A DNA stretch of 64,000 bases from contig CM033402.1 in assembly GCA_019426215.1 (NCBI GenBank), positions 7,069,246 to 7,133,245 of the forward strand. Direction: 5' to 3'. Position 1 is the first letter of the stretch; every line of letters begins with the position of its first letter. Below are positions 36,070-47,107 of this stretch, in pieces. The position numbers and the translations under genes are program-made. A model generated the notes under the pieces. That model was not told the DNA's origin and made no database searches. It worked only from the letters and a program-made list of their open reading frames with translations. Source of the stretch: Buddleja alternifolia. Lineage: Eukaryota; Streptophyta; Magnoliopsida; Lamiales; Scrophulariaceae.

Positions 36070-36433
36070 TGACTTCTTCCAGCAACTCTTCACATAGTAA
36101 TTTTGGTGTGTTGAAATATAGAAAAGAGGTATGCAAACACCGTAATTGTGGTAGGAAACTACTATAGTCATTTTGGAATCACCAAAGAATCCGGGTCGAC
36201 TTTACTACTATTGTCCGGAACACAATTTTTCTCATTGGTGTTCCCCAATTGAAGACACGGATGCACCGGTTCATTCGGAGTTCAAAGATACTAGTCTAAT
36301 TTACAAGAATAGAGATGTTGCAATTGGAGTCCAAGATATGAAAGATGGAGTTGTAATTAAGCTATTAGTTATAAATTTAATTCTATTTGCATTGTTTATT
36401 GTATGCCAAATCATACTAATGTTGGCTAAATAG
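36070..36433 (+). pseudogene. GRF-type zinc finger protein with membrane segment, frameshifted
   Basis: From ATG 36070 the frame reads Ser/Asn-rich sequence and then CKHRNCGRKLL, the first half of a GRF zinc finger, before a stop at 36165-36167. A frame shifted by two bases continues at once with ESPKNPGRLYYYCPEHNFSHW, the NPGR.FY.C half of the same finger, then an acidic stretch and a C-terminal hydrophobic helix (LLVINLILFALFIVCQIILMLA). Small GRF-finger proteins with a C-terminal membrane segment are a known plant family. The frame lies inside the MULE, opposite to the transposase. It may be a second element gene or a captured host gene. The frameshift makes it a probable pseudogene. Confidence 0.72.
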
Positions 36434-36829
36434 GTAGAAGTTTTCCTTGTAACAAGTGCAGGGTTTTGTAACTATAATGTAGATGCAATGTTATTCAAAA
36501 CATGAATGAATGCAAACTACTTTTGTAATGCAAATGCAATGTAATCATCAAATTGAAATTTCTTTTACCATATACCAAAACCAATATTACATTCCAATTG
36601 TCTAAAAACAACCAATCCCAAAGCCAACCAACAAATCTATCCAGACAAAGCAGCGCACCAATCATAAAGCCAATCAATCTATCCAAAAGATGACAAGAAA
36701 GCAATCACAAACCAATCAATCCAAAATAAGACCAAGCAACCAACAAAATATCAATTGTGTCACTCCTAAATAACCAATAATAACCGATAATACCAAAACA
36801 ATAGGGGGAAATCAGACAATTGTAGCTGT

Positions 36830-38096
36830 TCAAGATGTAGCAGGCCTGTCATGCACCAGTTTTCTCCTAATCTCTCTTCCTTGAATTGATGCCACTTGTG
36901 ACCTCCCCATTGAGGCATCTTGAGGGCCTGGTGCAACTTGTGACTTCCCTATTGCAGAGTCTTGAGATTGGAGAGCTGCATTAGGCTTGGACCTCCCCCT
37001 TGTGACCACTTCAAATTGAGTAGCTGCTACAACTTTAACTTTTCCTTTTGAGGCCACAGTAGGTGCTAATACAGACTTTGACATCCCCTTTTGAGGCCAC
37101 TGGAATTGGCTGAGATGATGATACCACTTTAGCTTTACCTTTTGAGGCCACTGTAGGTGCTAATACAGACTTTGAGACCACTGGTGGAGCTGCCACTAGA
37201 TTTGAACCAACTTGAGATCTGCCTTTTGACTTCTCTCTCACATTTGAACCATCTTGAGGAGCTGAAATTGTAGGTGCTGAAATTGCAGGACTTGGATCAG
37301 GTTGAGAGGCACTGATTCTGCCACTTCCTCTGCCCCTGCCCCTTCCCCTTTCCCTTACTGGAATTGGTTGAGATGATGATCTAGTTGCAGAAAGTTGGGA
37401 ACTTGAATCCCTGCCCCTGCCTCTTTCTCTTCCACTCCCCATTGAACTTGATTGAGTTGCATCTGGAGGAGCACTGGCCTTTCTCTTCCCGGTCCTTGAC
37501 TGAGAAGTAGGAGGATTTGAAGCATTTAAGAGAACAGACTCATTAGGTGGCACCTGACAAGGATTAGCACATAACAAAAACATTAAATATACATAACAAA
37601 TTTAAAAAAAAAATAGAGGTCAAATAATGGATTAAAAATAACTTAGTTTTACCTCTCCTTCAGTTTGTAAACGGAGTGGACATGTTGATCTATTGTGTCC
37701 CAGACCCCTGCAGATCCCACACCTCACAACAGTGGATCTTCTCATATCATTTCCCTCACCTGGTTCCTTATTCCTACTGCTCTTTGGTCTACCTGGCTGT
37801 CTCCTAACAAGTGGAGGGTGTAAACTTTTGGAAATTACATCCATGTCTTCAGGCCAAAGAGCTGGATCAGTCATTGGACGAATTGCATGTGCATATAATT
37901 TCAAGTATGTTTCCTTAAAAAAACTGACATTAGTGCAACTCTGAAGACTCTCCCTCCTAAAAGTTATGGCTAATGCAACATGCTTACAGGGAATCCCAAT
38001 CATATCCCAAACCCTACAATCACAGTACTCAAATTCACAACATAATTAATACCAACATCCCTCACCTCAAACTCATGTTCAGTACCCAAGCAGAAA
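36830..38096 (-). pseudogene. MULE transposase C-terminal segment, duplicate copy: SWIM finger, CCHC knuckle, RG-rich tail
   Basis: Minus strand from 38060: a complete SWIM-type finger (CDCRVWDMIGIPCKHVALAI, with all metal ligands CxC...CxH), the helical FRRESL...KETYLK.YAHAIRP region, a CCHC knuckle (CGICRGLGHNRSTC), then after a likely intron a Ser/Arg/Gly-rich tail (RGRGRDSSSQ, REKSKGRSQ). This is the normal C-terminus of plant MuDR-like transposases, but it is separated from the catalytic part by the PNPase segment. 37587-38096 is duplicated at 39411-39903. The tail contains internal repeats (VSKSVLAPTVASKGK twice). Confidence 0.8.
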
Positions 38097-38407
38097 TGAT
38101 ACAGTATGCAAATGCACAATTCTCAATTCCACATTCTAAACCTCAAAACATTATTTCAACAAACCTACACTACTCCAACTGAACTGTTAATAAACAGTAA
38201 CCTCACACGATTAATATCTAAAAAACTGAGATAGAGCTTTTACTGAGCAAATAGCACGATGAAACACCGACACAATTATTATATAAAAAACGCTTATAGT
38301 TAGGTAACCGACATGATTATTATATAAAAAACTGAGCAAATAGCATTTCAACTGAGCAAATAACACAGGTAAAAACACAAACATGAATATTATATTAAAA
38401 TTGCTTA

Positions 38408-38740
38408 CAGTGAGGTGCAAGAAATCACGAGTGCCATCATTCTTAGCTGAGGCGACTGTAGATATCACTTTTGTCTTTTCCATGGCCAAAACAACAGCGC
38501 CGTTGGCAAAAGACGCCACTTCACAGTCTCTAGAGTAAGTTTTCGGGATCCGACTTCGAATTCTTTGACAAATGTCTCAAAACTCCTCATTCCAGCTACT
38601 AAAGTTTCGGAGTCGGTGACCGAAAAATGTGCTTGCGTTGGTGCCGGATAATAAACATTGCGGCCGCCCCAGATAGTGCGGAATTTGATTCTTCGCCAAG
38701 GCATTGAAAAGAGTAGAGGGAGTGCTTTAACAGGTGCCAT
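38408..38740 (-). pseudogene. captured polyribonucleotide nucleotidyltransferase (PNPase) exon 1
   Basis: Minus strand from ATG 38740: a targeting-peptide-like N-terminus (MAPVKALPLLFSMPWRR), then SFETFVKEFEVGSRKLTLET, a frameshift, and SFANGAVVLAMEKTKVISTVASAKNDGTRDFLHLT. This matches the start of the plant organellar (mitochondrial-type) PNPase RNase PH domain. It ends at CACT followed by GTAAGC, a clear splice donor, with intron sequence following, so genomic DNA rather than an mRNA copy was captured. The rest of the enzyme, including all catalytic residues, is absent. Upstream sequence to about 39400 may be captured promoter. Confidence 0.85.
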
Positions 38741-39410
38741 TGAGGAGAGAGAGAGAGAGGGTTGGGGTTTAGGGTTTGGGGGTTTAGAGCATCTCAACGT
38801 CAAGTAAGGGTTTAGGATTTAGCTGTTCAAAAACAAAAAAAAAGGGGGCTTAGGATTTAGCTGTTCAAAAAAGAGAAAGGGTTTAGGGTTTAGAAAAAGT
38901 GAGGTGCCAAGCCCAGGTTTAAAGGGGTGAAATTGTTGGCTAAGGCCAATTTTAACCAGCCCAATAAAATCGACTCCGTTGCCCTACAAAATATAAACAG
39001 CAGTTGGCCCATGTGTTGATGAAATATGGCCCTAAGAATACGAACAAAATCAAGTAAAATAATTAAAAATTAAATCAGTAACTCACCTTAGAAAATCTAC
39101 AACACCACCAGAATTCATGAAACCTAAATAAGAAAAATAAGTTCAAATCAGATACGTAAATTCAAAGATCTCGACCAATAATTGAAAAAAAATAAAAAAT
39201 TAACTGACCTCATAATACAACACCCACACCGACATGTCAAACGGGTGAATTCATCAAATCGAAGTATATATGGAAAATTGTGAGAAAAGTAACTCATATC
39301 AATAAGAGATAGGGGAGACAAATTGAATTGTGGTATGTATATTTAATATTATCCAATATAAACATTGTGGCAAGGTTTCTATTAAATACACATGAAATCA
39401 ACAATATTAT

Positions 39411-42187
39411 ACATACATAACAAATTTAAAAAAACAAAGAGGTCAAATAATGGATTAAAAATAACTTAGTTTTACCTTTTCTTCAGTTTGTAAACGGAGT
39501 GGACATGTTGATCTATTGTATCCTAGACCCCTGCAGATCCCACACCTCATAACAGTGGATCTTCTCATATCATTTCCCTCATCTGGTTCCTTAGTCCGAC
39601 TGGTCTTTGGTCTAACTGGCTATCTCCTAACAAGTGGAGGGTCTTTGGTCTACCTGGCTGGATGAGTTACAGGACGAATTGCATGTGCATATGATTTCAA
39701 GTATGTTTCCTTAAAAAAACTGACATTAGTGTAACTCTGAAGACTCTCCCTCCTAAAAGTTATGGCTAATGCAACATGCTTATAAGAAATCCCAGTCACA
39801 TCCCAAACCCTACAATCACATGTTCTAGTACTCAAATTCACAACATAATTAATACCAACATCCTTCACCTCAAACTCATGTTCAGTACCCAACAACAAAT
39901 GACACTTCTTATACTCTTCATTAGACTTATTCAACTCTTTCACCACATTCGGCACCATTGAATTCCTCTATCTCAGTCCTTTCTTTTTCTCCTCTGTAAT
40001 CTAGTCATGCATTTGGACGTTAGACCATCTAGTAAAGTAAGAACATGCTTATCCCTAAGTTTCCCAATCCAGGCATTAAATGACTCACTCAAATTATTGG
40101 TTACATGGTCATTTTTTAAGCTAGTGTCAAACACATGCTTACACCACTGTGAGGAAGGAATTTTTACCAACAAATCATATGCTGCTCTCTTCAATTCTTT
40201 TATCTTGTACATGGCAAAATTTAAGCCAGCAGCATTGTAGGCCCTAACTGCCATCCAAAAATATTTTTTCAAGGCATGCCCATGGTATGTTTGTCTGAAA
40301 TTGGCATATACATGCCTTGCACACCTTCTCTGTATCACATGAGGGACCATTTCATTTAATGCCTCCATTAACCACAGCAACAGAAACACAATAAATTCAG
40401 TAACACCACTAATTCTTCAGTTAAAAACCTTACAAATAACACCCATACTAATTTCATTCATAACATATAGCCCCATCTATTTATCACGCACAACAGGAAC
40501 CACCATATATTTTTATACTAATAACAAAATTGAACTTCATATATCTCATGCATTACATTACAATCTAAAGAATAATGAGCATAACAAATTACCTTTTGTC
40601 TATTACTCATAAAAGTCCATGGCTTCTCACCAATGAATCCTCCAAACATAGTTGACAGATTTTCCAAAAAGAACATCCAAGTATCTTTTGACTCCACCTC
40701 CACAATAGCAAAGGCCACAGGGTATCAGCCATTATTCCTATCCAACCCTATGGCAGCCAGTAACACCCTTCAATATGGCCCTTTCAGGTAACACCCATCA
40801 AAACCCAGAAATGGGTTACAAACCTCCAAATACCCATCCCTCAACGCACTCAAACTCATGAAAAATCTTTTAAATGTTGGTGTGTCAGGAATGACATCAC
40901 CCTCTTCTACCAACTCACTCTCCAATACAACCACACTGCCCACATATTTTTTCAAGAAGAATTTTTGCATAACATGGTAACTTCCCATGGGACTCAGAAT
41001 GTCTACCCAATATCATCTCTATTGCTAACTTTTTTGCTCTATATATCTGCATATAGGGAGGATCCACTCCATATTTTTGCTTGAGTACTTCACTTATCAC
41101 ACTAGGCTTCATTGCTATGTTGCTCCTTAAGATAAGGACCAATTTAGAGCTCATCCAATTAACACTGGCCTCTTTAGTCACATTAGTTCTTATACAAATG
41201 TGTCTATGATTATACTTTTTCACTTTGATTGTAACTTCATCTATCAAGGCAGATACATGTAATCTCCAGGGACACCCATCAGCAGCACATTTTACAGTCA
41301 TTCTGTCTTTCTGATTTTTCACCTTTACAATCTTAAAAGCTTCCTCAATAAAAAATTCCTTTAGCCTCTTCCTAAAATCCTTCATGTTATTAAAAACCAT
41401 GCCTAACTCCAGTTTATGCTTTTGACCAGGCTCAGTGAGTTAACTATGCTGCATTGATGGTCAAACAACCTTTCATTGGATCACTAGGCAATTCATCATC
41501 AGATTCATTGAAAATTTCACAATGATCATCACTTGCATAATTTTCTAAGTCATCATCAGACCACAATAACACACTATCACTATCATCATCAGTGCTACCA
41601 CCCCTTTGCAAAGAATCAGCACTATCACCATCAGATTTTCCCCTCTTATGTGCATCCTGGCCCGCCCCCTTATGTGCATCCTGGCCCGCCCCCTTATGTG
41701 CATCCTGGCCATCACTTTTATCAACAATATCACCCTCTTCATCCGCCTCTTCAGAGTCGTCAACAGACCCCTCTTTTATCCCCTTCAACAGACCCCTTAG
41801 CAGACCCCTCATCCCCTTCAACAGGCCCCTCTTCATCCCCCACAATGTTGTCCCCACTTCATTCCCCTCAATGTTGTCCCCACCTTCATTAGCCCCATCA
41901 ACGTCAGCAATCTCAACAAATATATCAATCTTAATCAGTGTTTCATTTCTAGAAAATATTGCTATAACATCCTTATCATCTCTTAATCTCATCCTATCAT
42001 TTGTACCATCTACACTACATTCAAGCACAACCAATTCATTTTCCAACCCTAAAACTTCCTTAACATCATCTCTTAGGTCAAAAAAGCCATATCTATCTGG
42101 ATCAATCTTAGGAAGATTACGTTTCTTACGCCGATAGTGTACTGTGAGGCAAAACACCTTGTTAACCATACCTAACAAACAAAACAA
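39411..42187 (-). pseudogene. MuDR-family MULE transposase, frameshifted
   Basis: Order on the minus strand: N-terminal PB1-like region (42120-41930, IDPDRYGFFDLRDDV); acidic linker with three KGAGQDAH repeats (41640-41712); MuDR DNA-binding region (41412-41000, KLELGMVFNNMKDFRKRLKEF, CPWRLHVSAL); catalytic domain from 40988 with the first Asp in GFDGCYLKGPY, then AFAIVEVESKDTW and PWTFMSNRQK; after a probable intron (donor GTAAT at 40592), RRCARHVYANFR and NNLSESFNAWIG; then a SWIM finger reading CDCRVWDVTGISYKHVALAI. Breaks: a stop and frameshift at 41444-41430, a Gly-to-stop-type break near 40720, Asn in place of the second catalytic Asp (MSNRQ for MSDRQ, 40602-40604), and Tyr for a SWIM Cys. 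Inactive. Confidence 0.85.
41640..41712 (-). repeat. 24-bp minisatellite, three units, in MULE transposase
   Basis: CCCTTATGTGCATCCTGGCCCGCC repeated three times, encoding KGAGQDAH repeats in the linker. Confidence 0.93.
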
Positions 42188-43069
42188 AAGAGAGTTAGTG
42201 TCACATTAAACTCTAAAATCAACAAAAACCAATCAAACTTAACTGATTGTACAATGTCGTACTAAAATACTAAAATAAACCAACATCACTCACAATTACT
42301 ATATACTAAACTGTTAATCGACCAAAAAAAAAAAAAACAAATGACCAATGACACATATATGTACAATGTAGTACACGAAAACCCTAATACTAAAAAAAAA
42401 GACAATTTATTTCACATATCAAATGGACAAAAACCGAAATTGTAAGGCATTAAAGAAACCCCTAAAGCAAAAGCGGGGAAGTTTCTCTAATAACTGAAAT
42501 TAAACACATAACAATGCATTATAAACGAGAATCTAACCAAATATTATGTTATAGTGTACATAAATCATAAAAACACAAAAAAAAAATCCCTAACTCAGAC
42601 TGTTTTTCACTAAAATCGTCAAACATCGTACATTTTGGGTGCGAAATGATGGGGGAAAAGGAAAAAAATTAAAAAGCCAAGTATTTTCATAAAATCACCT
42701 TTCAAGAGAGAAACTCACCTTTGTTTCGAAAATCCGTCGGCTGATCGTCTGAAAGAGAAACCCACGACAAGCGCACACCGTCATGGAAGAAAAATAGAAA
42801 TTTTGACACGAAATGCTGGAATGATTGGTGAGGAAATGCTGAAGATGGGAGGTTTTCTCTTCCTTAGGGTTTTCTGCCTTACGTTTCTTGTGATTTCAGA
42901 ATGGTAGGTGAAAGGGCGGGAGTTGGGATAAGGGAACTCATTTACACAGAGGGGTAAAAAGGTCATTTGACGTGTCAGATATTTTGACTTTTTTTTCTAA
43001 TTCTTTTTTCAGTTTTCCGTAAAAGTAAAAGTGTCTTTTGTCACTTTCCATCCATTTTTACATCAATAC

Positions 43070-43151
43070 ATGAAAACCTTGGATGTGATTTATTAAACTA
43101 GGGGATTTTTTTGTAATTTGGCAATACCTCAGGACCCCAGTGTAATTATCC
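43070..43151 (-). repeat. MULE right terminal inverted repeat
   Basis: Reverse complement of the left end; see the MULE entry. 42190-43070 between it and the transposase start is leader/promoter with no other gene. Confidence 0.88.
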
Positions 43152-43167
43152 ATATATACACACACAC

Positions 43168-43196
43168 ACTAGCATGTCCACCGTGCTATGCACGGA
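43168..43196 (-). mobile_element. Helitron-like 3' terminus on the minus strand
   Basis: On the minus strand the sequence reads CCGTGC-ATA-GCACGG, then TGGACATG and CTAGT: a hairpin followed by a CTRRT end, like the element at 32105-32623. It is directly beside a (CA)n run and the MULE target site, so the expected A|T insertion context is lost and the other end was not located. Confidence 0.45.
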
Positions 43197-46008
43197 TAAA
43201 GATTTCTGGAATTATTTCATTGCAAGAGAAATTCAAATGTGGATGTACATTCATTTAGATATTAATATCTCTAAAAGTTACATGGGAAGAAATTTATCAA
43301 AGGCTATAATTATTTATTTTGAGGGACGGGAAAATTTGACACTCCTGTCTTACAACAATCAACTTTCAATTATTTTCTTTTTTCTAAATTTTCATATTTT
43401 AAAGATAACCTCATAAAAGATGAAAAAACTTTAAGATTATATAAATCCATACTCTTTTATAATTGAGCACCACTCGTTTAGTGTACCTATCAATTTTGGT
43501 GAGTCAAGTAGGGTGTTTTTTTTTTCCTTTTCCCTTTTCTTTTTTGGATGGAGAATTTGAAGTTCTATTGTAACCGCCACTTTCTCACGAGTTAATTTGG
43601 CTATGCTTTACACCCCATTTCCGCAGCCACGTTTTGGTAATTGTCATTTGATTGTAACAAAGAAAAAAATATTGTTTCATATCTTCCATCTAGGACCGTC
43701 AATGAGCTAAAACCGGCTCAAAGCTCGTAAGTTCTGCTTGAAAATTCCAAGTTTGAGCCGAAAGTGAAGGCTTGAGTTTACTTTCAATCCAAGTGTGAGC
43801 GGATGTATAGGCTCGACTTGAATTGAGTTTGAGTTCATTTAACTAAAAAATATATATTATATTATATATGCAAACACTAAAAATAATATACTGACATGAA
43901 AATTATAAAAGTATGACTCATAGCTAGTCTATTAACCAAAATCAATTCATAGAAATTATGGATTTATAGTTTATGAAAACTATGTAAATCTCATGGAAAA
44001 ATACATAAAAAAGTTAATTTTAATTTAATTCCAATTGTTCTCCAATTAAAAAATAATATAGAGAATTAATTAGTGTTTTTATTTTTTCAAGTTAAGCTGA
44101 AGAATTTCTAGTACGTATATAATTTGATTGTGGTGATTTGAAGTGTTTAGAAATCTTATATTATTTTTATTTGGTAGAATTATCTAATTAATTGCAGTAA
44201 AACGACAAAAATATTCCAAAATCAAATCTGCTCGGGCTCGACTTGAAACTCGTCAAGCCAAATCCAAACCTTGAACTCAAAAACTCGTTTAATATCAAGC
44301 ATTGTAGCCCAATAGTTAATGTCTGAGCTCAACTCTAAGCCACTACGCTCATGCATGATATTTAGCGTGGATGGGAATGCATGTAAGTCTTTCTTTTTCT
44401 TTATTGTGTTATAAAATTTCAAATCATTTTTCCATTTACATAATGCTGCGTTTGCATGGGTTGGTAAGAGAACAATGGGTAATTTTGCTGCATGTTATGA
44501 CCCTTGGACATGAGTAGAAGAGATAGTTTGGTCCCGTAATTCTTTTACTTTCAATTCAAATGTTGTTTTATCATTCTTCCCTTACTTTTATGAGAGTTAC
44601 TTCCAATTTATAATATAATATATTAGTTCTTCCTTTTATAATTTATCATTATTACCTATATGAGTCGATGCAAAAAGCAAGAAAAGAAAAAATAAGTATC
44701 GCATGATACTCCATAATACATCAAAATACATTAAGCCAATCGTTCTTTTTATCCATAAGTTCTTTTTTTCTTTTTGTGTAAAAGATATTGTTATTATACA
44801 TTTGAAGTTTTTTTTTATAATTTTATAGAAACACTTTGTAAAATCCGATTGACATCTTAATTTTTGCAGGTGCATGACAAAGAAATTCATTGAAGGGTCC
44901 TTGTTATCCACAATTATTTTTTCCGAGCATTCAAGGTGTTATCATTTACTGTAGGTTTAATATTAGGAATATATTTGTCAATTGAAATTACTAACATATG
45001 ATTTATCTTAATAAAATGAATTTTTTCACGCGCATCGAGTGTGACAACTGCTAGTATCACAAGAAAAGACATCGACTAATCACGATTTATGTTCATTTGC
45101 CTAGTCATTCAGTTATTATATAGAATGGTACATTCTTGAAACACAGGTATTGTTAGAAATAATACTTTTGAAGTATATTAATAAGTAATAATGGTAATCA
45201 AGAATGCTACTAGTAATAAACGATTATTCATAGAATAATACATAAATTCAAAATTTCAAACTTAAAGAGTAAAAAATAATTAGGGTACCACAAATTCAAT
45301 GGAATAAATGCTTAACCAATTCTTAAAAAGCAACAAATGCTTAACCTTCATATGGCGATTAAATAAACCGTCAATATACTTGTGTGAAGACATAAAGGAG
45401 CAAAATGTAACCAAAATAAAATAAAATAAAGGAGCAAAAAAAAAATAAAAAACCATGAATGTACTTATTTTTGTTTTATATATTTTGACCAACTGTAAAA
45501 CTCCATGAGATAGACATGATTGAGTTATGTTTTGTTATTATGTAATGCAATTTTAATAATTAAAAAAATATATACATGAATAAAGCCCAATGATGATATA
45601 TGTATCAAGTATATAGAAAAGAATAAAAATATATATGTCCTCAAAAAGAGCATAGAAAAACAAAAGAGAATTGAAAAGAGATTTGTGATTATAAAAAATT
45701 CAACCAATTGGAAAATGATATCCAACGTAAAGAAGGTTAATCTACCGAGAATCGGTCTGCTTCACTCAATTGTAGATGATAAAACTATCCCGAGACATGA
45801 ACTTAATATGTGTCCTGATAGCTCCTTGCATTATGATTGTTAGAATATCAATCTCTATCTAATAGAATATATATATAATATCTAGCTGTATCTAGAAGAA
45901 TATACACTAACAATGATAACCAAAGATAAACATGAGAAAAATAAAAAAGATGGCAATGCCACAAAGGTTTTTAATGGATACAAAGAGGAGATTGATAATT
46001 AAATTATA
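43197..46008. other. AT-rich intergenic DNA
   Basis: No gene recognised on either strand. 43690-43830 and 44220-44340 contain text (GAGCTCGAAACTC-like, GGCTCGACTTGAA) shared with degenerate plant repeats. Probably old transposon debris. Confidence 0.45.
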
Positions 46009-46944
46009 TGCAGGAAGGGATCTCTGTTAACCGTCCGTAACAACACGGAATCGAACAAATAATATAGTGAAAGTAAAATCGTCTCCACAGGGAAGGTTAT
46101 CAAGTACCAAACGAAGTTTATTCTGTTATTTAGACTATTGATTATCAAAGATGTGATTTTTAAACTAATTAAAAGCAAAAATTAATAAAAGCAAAATTAA
46201 TTATAAATAATTAAAACAGAGATAATTAAAACGAATAATCAATTAACGAAAAGCCTAGGGATTAAGATTTCATCAAGGTATTTCTATGGATTATTGACTT
46301 TCAATGGATTATCATTCTTGCTTAAATTAAAGACCCAATTTTCTTAAATACACGAATACTCTCCCGAGATCTTCACGAGTACCCAACTAAATTAATTGCC
46401 GCCACTCCCATGATCAATAACTGATTTAGATGAATCCATTAAGTTCTACGAATATTGTTTAACTAGTCTCATGCAAAATTACCAATATCCCTATTAAGCA
46501 ATTTATACATGTCTATTAAATCTGAACCGATAAACTAATTCACCTCTCGGTACTTCTTAATTCATCTTAAATCATGCAATTGGTGATCAAGCAATTACAA
46601 GCATTAAACACTCATTAATAGATAAACAAAACAAGAATCAAATCCATAAATTACCAATAATCCAAATTAATACGCAAGACTACATCTTAAACCTTAGAAA
46701 ATAATTCATAATTAAAGAAAAACAAGAAATAAATTGTATAAACATAAAAATACTCATGTTCAGCAATGGAGAAATAGAGAAATACAACTTGAGAAGATGA
46801 AAGCTTCCAACTCCAAGCAATCTTCTTCAAGCCTTCTTTTCTTTCTCTTCAAGTCTTCTATCTCAAGAATATGACTCTCTAACCTCTATTCTAGCCTAAA
46901 AAAAACATTTTTTCCTCTTTCCTTAACTAAAAAGGAGTCTTAGA

Positions 46945-47107
46945 TGTTAATGTAAATTCCCCTTGAGGATTGCATTAATAATCAAAGATATATATAGAGT
47001 TTACAATAAAGATATAATATAAAAGGTAACTAACAAACTAACAATAAAGGTAAACCTAATCTAATAAGGAAACTAATAATGGAACAATAATAATAATAAC
47101 TCTAACA
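46945..47107 (-). repeat. 3' LTR of copia C
   Basis: 163 bp, TGTTAATG...CTAACA on the plus strand (TGTTAGAG...TACATTAACA in element sense). Confidence 0.95.

Larger units (their letters stand above)
35673..43151 (-). mobile_element. Mutator-like element (MULE) with captured PNPase exon
   Basis: Roughly 80-bp TIRs: left GGGACAATTACACTGG...GAGGTATTGCAAAATTA, right (reverse complement) GGATAATTACACTGG...GAGGTATTGCCAAATTA, both continuing to CCCCTA and beyond. Flanks carry imperfect 9-bp repeats ATATATATA / ATATATACA (8 of 9), though low complexity weakens this. Inside, on the minus strand, is a MuDR-family transposase broken by frameshifts; a PNPase gene fragment separates two copies of its C-terminal segment; and a GRF zinc-finger frame lies on the plus strand. 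This is both a degenerate autonomous MULE and a gene-capturing one. Confidence 0.9.

Noticed and set aside
41533..42137. Plus-strand frames rich in Pro/Ser/His
   Set aside because: Antisense to the MULE transposase N-terminus and its 24-bp repeats.
45027..45058. Possible second Helitron 3' end (hairpin-like CACGCGCATCGAGTGTG then CTAGT)
   Set aside because: The stem is imperfect and the base after CTAGT is A; no 5' end found.
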